This document shows, piece after piece, positions 22,386-25,992 of a DNA stretch of 25,992 nt. This stretch comes from a virus: IMG/VR virus record IMGVR_UViG_3300028782_000005, positions 1 through 25,992 of that record; one strand, 5' to 3'. Positions within the stretch are counted from its first letter, which is position 1, and each line of letters starts with the position of its first letter. The notes beneath the pieces were generated by a model, which worked only from the letters and a program-made list of their open reading frames with translations, ran no database searches and had not been told where the DNA came from. The position numbers and the translations under genes were made by a program.

Positions 22386-22787
22386 TCAAACTCCTTGGGG
22401 TGCAGGGTTGCCCAAAATTTGCTGTTGCCGTTGAACCGTGAGGTCCCGAGCCGTGTTCTGGGCCTGCACGTCCGTCAGCGACTTGCTGAGGGCCGTGGCC
22501 CGCGTGCTGGCGGTCTGCTGCTCAGGTGTCAACTGCAGGCCCAACCCGCGCAGCCGGCGTCCCGTGGCGCCCTCCTGCGCCGCGAAAGAGTCGTTGACGT
22601 TCTGGCTGGCGTCCGCCATCGCCCGGTTTGCGGCTTCCGGGTCGGTGGCCATCTGGATGAGTTGGTTCTCCAGCGGGACGAACGTGTTCTGGTAGTCAGC
22701 CCACTGCTCGCGCGTGAGCGCGGCGAAGGTGTTGGAAGCTGAAGGCTGTTGCTGGCCTATCCAGCTACCGAGATTGAGTCCGGCCAT
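22386..22787 (-). CDS. Small Gln/Ala-rich virion-type protein, related to its neighbour
   Basis: This 133-aa protein has no enzymatic motif. EQWADYQNTFVPLENQLIQM (27-46) matches SYADWKQRWLPLQKQLARSI in the upstream 217-aa protein, and ATGRRLRGLGLQLTPEQQTA (74-93) matches the later GSKLEKQLTATGAGLNSGRA segment. The two are probably divergent copies. A structural or ejection role follows from the context only. Confidence 0.8.
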   Translation of the reverse strand: MAGLNLGSWIGQQQPSASNTFAALTREQWADYQNTFVPLENQLIQMATDPEAANRAMADASQNVNDSFAAQEGATGRRLRGLGLQLTPEQQTASTRATALSKSLTDVQAQNTARDLTVQRQQQILGNPAPQGV

Positions 22788-22788
22788 C

Positions 22789-23442
22789 TCAACGCCTCCC
22801 CATCACATCAGCTCCAGTGCGCGAATACTGCATCCCTGAAGCATCGTTGTTGTAGCTGTACTGCGGCGTGCCTGGAGCACCCTTCAGGCCTTGTTGCAGC
22901 CCGTACCCAGCGAACTGGCCCACCAGCTCGGCGTTGCCGGCCCGGTTCTCCAGCGCGATCGATGCGTCGGACTGCGCCTGCTGGGCGCTCTGCCGGGCCT
23001 GGAGGCCCATGGCGTCACCCACCTGTGCGCGCTGGCCCTGCCCGAGGCTGGTCAGCGCGGCCAGACCCTCGACGTAGGCGTCGTTCATCTGCTGGTCGGA
23101 GATGGTGAGCCCCATCCCGGTGGACTTGGCCGCGTCGTCGCCGAGCCCGGCGGTGGCCATCACGGCCCGGCCGGAATTCAACCCTGCGCCGGTGGCCGTG
23201 AGTTGCTTCTCCAGCTTGCTACCGGCGTCTGCGAACTGGATGGCCGTGTCGGTGGACGCCTTGCCGGCGGCCAGGCCGCGCTGTGGGGAGTTCTCGTCGC
23301 CGGCTGCGGTGATGCTGCGGGCGAGTTGCTTCTGCAGCGGTAGCCAGCGCTGCTTCCAGTCGGCGTAGGAGTCCTTCGCGTGCTGGGCCAGCGCGCGCTC
23401 CTGTGCGGTCTCCTGCACCTTTCCGTCGTCACCACCGCCCAT
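22789..23442 (-). CDS. Ala/Gln-rich virion-type protein (217 aa)
   Basis: This 217-aa protein begins MGGGDDGKVQETAQERALAQ and is mostly helical and Ala/Gln-rich, with a Tyr/Ser/Gly-rich end. The central part (25-150) resembles the 133-aa protein downstream, with an extra segment (DDAAKSTGMGLTISDQQMND and on). GAGGTG precedes the ATG. Probably a minor structural or internal virion protein. Confidence 0.8.
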   Translation of the reverse strand: MGGGDDGKVQETAQERALAQHAKDSYADWKQRWLPLQKQLARSITAAGDENSPQRGLAAGKASTDTAIQFADAGSKLEKQLTATGAGLNSGRAVMATAGLGDDAAKSTGMGLTISDQQMNDAYVEGLAALTSLGQGQRAQVGDAMGLQARQSAQQAQSDASIALENRAGNAELVGQFAGYGLQQGLKGAPGTPQYSYNNDASGMQYSRTGADVMGRR

Positions 23443-23443
23443 G

Positions 23444-23809
23444 TCACACCTCTCGGACGAACTCGCGGGTTCCGCGGGGGCGCCACTCAGGACCCAGCCG
23501 CCTCGCCCAACCCCGCCTCCGAGACTCGAAGGCGACCGTTGTTGCTCCGAGATCGCGGGCGACTGCGCACACCGCGGCGGCTTGACGCTCGAAGGCGCCG
23601 TGCTTCAGGGCCACGGCCAGCCAGACGAACATCTCCAGGGCTCCATCCCGCGCTCGGAGGTCGAAGACGATCACTACGTCCTCGCACACCAGGCAGGTGG
23701 CCCTGTCAGCTTCGCATTCTGCCTGAACTTCCGCCAGCCCGGCGGTGAGGTTCGGGCGCACGCGCAGCGCTGGCAGGGGTTGGATCGTGAACTGGGTGCC
23801 GGCGATCAC
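23444..23809 (-). CDS. Small protein of GNAT-like appearance, next to tail fibre
   Basis: The GTG at 23809 overlaps the tail-fibre stop (GTGA), giving 121 aa. Two Cys lie close together (CLVC, 39-42), followed by LEMFVWLAVALKHGAFERQA (59-78), CAVARDLGATTVAFESRRRG (81-100) and WARRLG. This strand-helix-strand order ending in R-GW-R-L resembles GNAT-like proteins of podoviruses, such as the acetyltransferase-like T7 gp13, but the acetyl-CoA loop is not clear. Upstream in-frame starts lie inside the fibre gene. Fold call tentative. Confidence 0.75.
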   Translation of the reverse strand: MIAGTQFTIQPLPALRVRPNLTAGLAEVQAECEADRATCLVCEDVVIVFDLRARDGALEMFVWLAVALKHGAFERQAAAVCAVARDLGATTVAFESRRRGWARRLGPEWRPRGTREFVREV

Positions 23810-25992
23810 GATTTCTGCTTGGCTGCCAGTTCCTGCACCGCCCGCCACAGGATAGGGATGAACTGCTCGTACCGCAATGCCTGCTCAGACTTCGGGTCGT
23901 CAGGGTCAGCCAGGTTCCAGCCAGCGAAACTGGCCCCGTCCAACCCTTGCTCGGCCAATGCGGCTTGAACCTCCTGGGCAATGAACCCGTAGTGTCGGCG
24001 GCGGCCGGGGATCGGCGTGACGACGTGCGTTCTTGCGTCGTCGTCAAGCACTGTGACGATATTACTGCCCACCTTCTGCAAGTATGACACCGGCCTCAAC
24101 GACTCCACGAAATCCAACCCGAGAGCCACAGGTTGGACTTCAATCTTGTTGCGCTTGTCGGACGCCACTGTGACCGCGTTCTGCGAGTAAATGTTGCGCC
24201 AATTGCCGGTGCTGGTCTCTCCCAAGTCCCGGGTGTTGTTGTTCTGGGCCAGGAATGCGTTGGAGCCGTACTTGTAAGCAGCCGTCGAGTTGGCGGACAA
24301 CCCAACCACGCCCGCGGCTTGGAGATACATACCGTTGGCTGGCGCCGTCGATCCGGTGACCAGCAGCGACGCGCTTTCCAGCGTGGACGAGAACACGCCG
24401 GATGTGCCAGCAAGCGACGACTGAAACGTGGCCGCGCCCGTGTTCGAGATGGTCAACCGCGTGGTGCCGTTGACCACCACGGTGAAATTGCCGGCTGTAC
24501 CGCTTGAACTTGTTCCGGCCGTGATTGACACGGATCCACCAGCACCTGAACTTGGGTTGTTGCCGGCCGTTATGGCGATGCTGCCGGCAGCGGACGTGCC
24601 GGCGCCAGCACCGCCTTGGATGGTCAGCAGGCCAGCGCCGACAACGCTGGGCGCAGCATCGCCGGTTTGGATGGTCAAGGAGGCGGCATTTGCGCCACTG
24701 GAAGCGTTGGCCGTGCGAAGTGTAGACGGGCCCGTGCCGGCGCCCATCTGCATCGTGAGCGTCGAGTTCGCCCAGGTGAAGGTGGACGTGCCGGTAAGCA
24801 CGTTCGACCCATTGCCGTAGCCGATGTTGGTGGACGTCAGGGCACTGCTCGGTGCGTTTGACCAAGCGGGAAAACCGCCGACGCGCACGATAACCTGGCC
24901 ATCAACGCCGGCCGCTATCGGGGTTAGGCTGTTCGATATGGATGTCAGGACCACTCCGTCAGCGTAGGACGACAACCCGGTGCCTCCGTTCCCGGTGGCC
25001 AATGTGCCACTGACGTGCGTGGTGAGTCCGATCTTGCCCCAGGCCGGCGCCGCGCCGACCCCACCAGAGATGAGTGCGTTTCCCGTCGCCACATCTGCCA
25101 GCTTCGACAGCACGCTGGCGGTGCTGGCATAGAGGATGTCACCCACCGCGTAGGTGGAGAAGCCCGTGCCTCCGAAGTTGGCTGCCGGCGGTGTGCCTTG
25201 CCACACCCCAGTGTTGATCGTACCGACGCTCGTCAGCGAGCTGGTGACCACGTTGGCGGCCAGAGTGGTACCTGTCAGCGTGCCGGCCGGTGCCACGACC
25301 GCGTTGGTGCTGGCCGCTGTGACCAGACCCTTAGGGTTGACCGTGAACGACGGGATGGCGGTGCTGGAGCCGAATGACCCGACGTCGCTGTTCACCGTTG
25401 CCAGGGTGGTGGCAAACGACCCGGTCCCGGAACCTGCCACATCACCAGTCAGGGTGATGGTCTGGTCGCCGGTGTTGGTGCCGCTGAGGTTGGAGCCTGC
25501 CACCGTGCCGCTGGCGGCCACTGACGTAGGCGTGATGTTGCCGAGCCCGATGGTGATGGATCCGGATGAAGTGATCGGCCCTCCAACGGACGTGACCCCG
25601 TCCGCTGGCGTGATACCCACCGAGGTCACGGATCCTGAGCCGGAACCTGCGAGGTCTGCGATGTCCTGCACGCTCACCTGGTACGAGGTGCCATCCCCGT
25701 CGTCAACGGCCACGGCTTCGTGACCGTTCAACCCTCCGCTGCGGATCGGGAGGTTGGAGATCGGCGTGTCGTAGATGAACGGGTTGTCGCCCACTCCGTT
25801 GCCATCTTCGACCACCAGGTTCCCGCCCACTTCGATCGTGCGCGTCGTCACGTCGTCCGGTCCAATCTTCACCACCAGGCCATTGCCGGCCGAGTTGAAG
25901 TCCTGAGCCAGAGTCACCGCGTCGCGCACCAGGCCCCAAGTCGCGGGCAGGAAGGTCTCGTACTCCGAGTAGACGCCCGGGTGCTGCAGCGC
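23806..25992 (-). CDS. Tail fibre with C-terminal S74 chaperone domain, 5' end outside window
   Basis: The frame is open to the window edge (first residues read ALQHPGVYSEYETFLPATWG), so the gene starts outside; an internal GTG at 25929 is not needed as a start. At least 728 residues are present. The shaft is Gly/Ser/Thr-rich with GGTG-type repeats (FGGTGFSTYAVGDILYAS, NGGTGLSSYADG), typical of fibres. The C-terminus (bases 23806 to about 24165) is an intramolecular chaperone/peptidase S74 domain: VASDKRNKIEV with the cleavage Ser, then YGFIAQEVQAAL. The domain trimerises the fibre and then cuts itself off. It determines host binding. Confidence 0.92.
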   Translation of the reverse strand, partial: ALQHPGVYSEYETFLPATWGLVRDAVTLAQDFNSAGNGLVVKIGPDDVTTRTIEVGGNLVVEDGNGVGDNPFIYDTPISNLPIRSGGLNGHEAVAVDDGDGTSYQVSVQDIADLAGSGSGSVTSVGITPADGVTSVGGPITSSGSITIGLGNITPTSVAASGTVAGSNLSGTNTGDQTITLTGDVAGSGTGSFATTLATVNSDVGSFGSSTAIPSFTVNPKGLVTAASTNAVVAPAGTLTGTTLAANVVTSSLTSVGTINTGVWQGTPPAANFGGTGFSTYAVGDILYASTASVLSKLADVATGNALISGGVGAAPAWGKIGLTTHVSGTLATGNGGTGLSSYADGVVLTSISNSLTPIAAGVDGQVIVRVGGFPAWSNAPSSALTSTNIGYGNGSNVLTGTSTFTWANSTLTMQMGAGTGPSTLRTANASSGANAASLTIQTGDAAPSVVGAGLLTIQGGAGAGTSAAGSIAITAGNNPSSGAGGSVSITAGTSSSGTAGNFTVVVNGTTRLTISNTGAATFQSSLAGTSGVFSSTLESASLLVTGSTAPANGMYLQAAGVVGLSANSTAAYKYGSNAFLAQNNNTRDLGETSTGNWRNIYSQNAVTVASDKRNKIEVQPVALGLDFVESLRPVSYLQKVGSNIVTVLDDDARTHVVTPIPGRRRHYGFIAQEVQAALAEQGLDGASFAGWNLADPDDPKSEQALRYEQFIPILWRAVQELAAKQKS

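Noticed and set aside
24428-25723. Plus-strand open frames opposite the tail fibre
   Set aside because: They mirror the Gly/Ser/Thr repeats of the fibre as Pro/Val/Ala runs and have no convincing start context.
23806-25992. A diversity-generating retroelement acting on the tail fibre
   Set aside because: No reverse transcriptase, no adenine-rich template/variable repeat pair and no C-type lectin-like end are present; the fibre ends in an S74 domain.
1-25992. tRNA genes, integrase, attachment sites or insertion sequences
   Set aside because: No cloverleaf with TTCGA-type T-loop, no recombinase or transposase motif and no flanking direct repeats were found by eye.

Overview
The window looks like part of a tailed, double-stranded DNA phage (or prophage) of a G+C-rich Gram-negative host. 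The Gram-negative call rests on an Rz/Rz1-type spanin pair next to a chitinase-like endolysin. A podovirus-like virion is inferred from several large Ala/Gln/Gly-rich proteins that look like internal (ejection) proteins directly downstream of a tail fibre. No capsid, portal, terminase, integrase, RNA polymerase or tRNA gene was seen, so those genes must lie outside. Both edges cut through genes.

Plus strand, 1-6970: replication and early genes. The window opens in the C-terminus of a protein ending in 19 consecutive glycines, possibly an SSB. Small proteins follow, then a family A DNA polymerase with a 3'-5' exonuclease domain, a zinc-ribbon-like protein, a winged-helix protein, a KOW-like protein, a VRR-NUC nuclease, an HTH protein, a likely homing-endonuclease-type protein, an SNF2-type helicase and a DUF6378-like protein.

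Plus strand, 6967-14301: an unusual accessory block in the same operon-like run. It holds a cupin-like protein, an MptE/DUF115-like protein, a small nucleotidyltransferase, two related glycosyltransferase-like proteins, two class I SAM methyltransferases, a GT9/heptosyltransferase-like protein, an FkbM methyltransferase and a GT-A glycosyltransferase, with small unknown proteins between them. Almost every junction is an ATGA or GTGA start/stop overlap, so the block is probably translated as a coupled unit. It looks like a phage-borne pathway that builds or decorates a glycan or another modified small molecule. The target (host surface, virion or DNA) cannot be read from the sequence.

Minus strand, 25992-14335, read right to left: virion and lysis genes. 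A tail fibre with a C-terminal S74 chaperone domain (5' end outside the window) is followed by a small protein of GNAT-like appearance, two related small Ala/Gln-rich proteins, a glycine-zipper protein, a 717-aa and a 1075-aa internal-virion-type protein, a 43-aa protein, three multi-pass membrane proteins (holin candidates), a GH19-type endolysin and the spanin pair. The two transcription units converge at about 14302-14334.

Two short genes (34 and 43 aa) were found by reading the sequence directly. All function calls rest on motif recognition by eye; no database search was possible.
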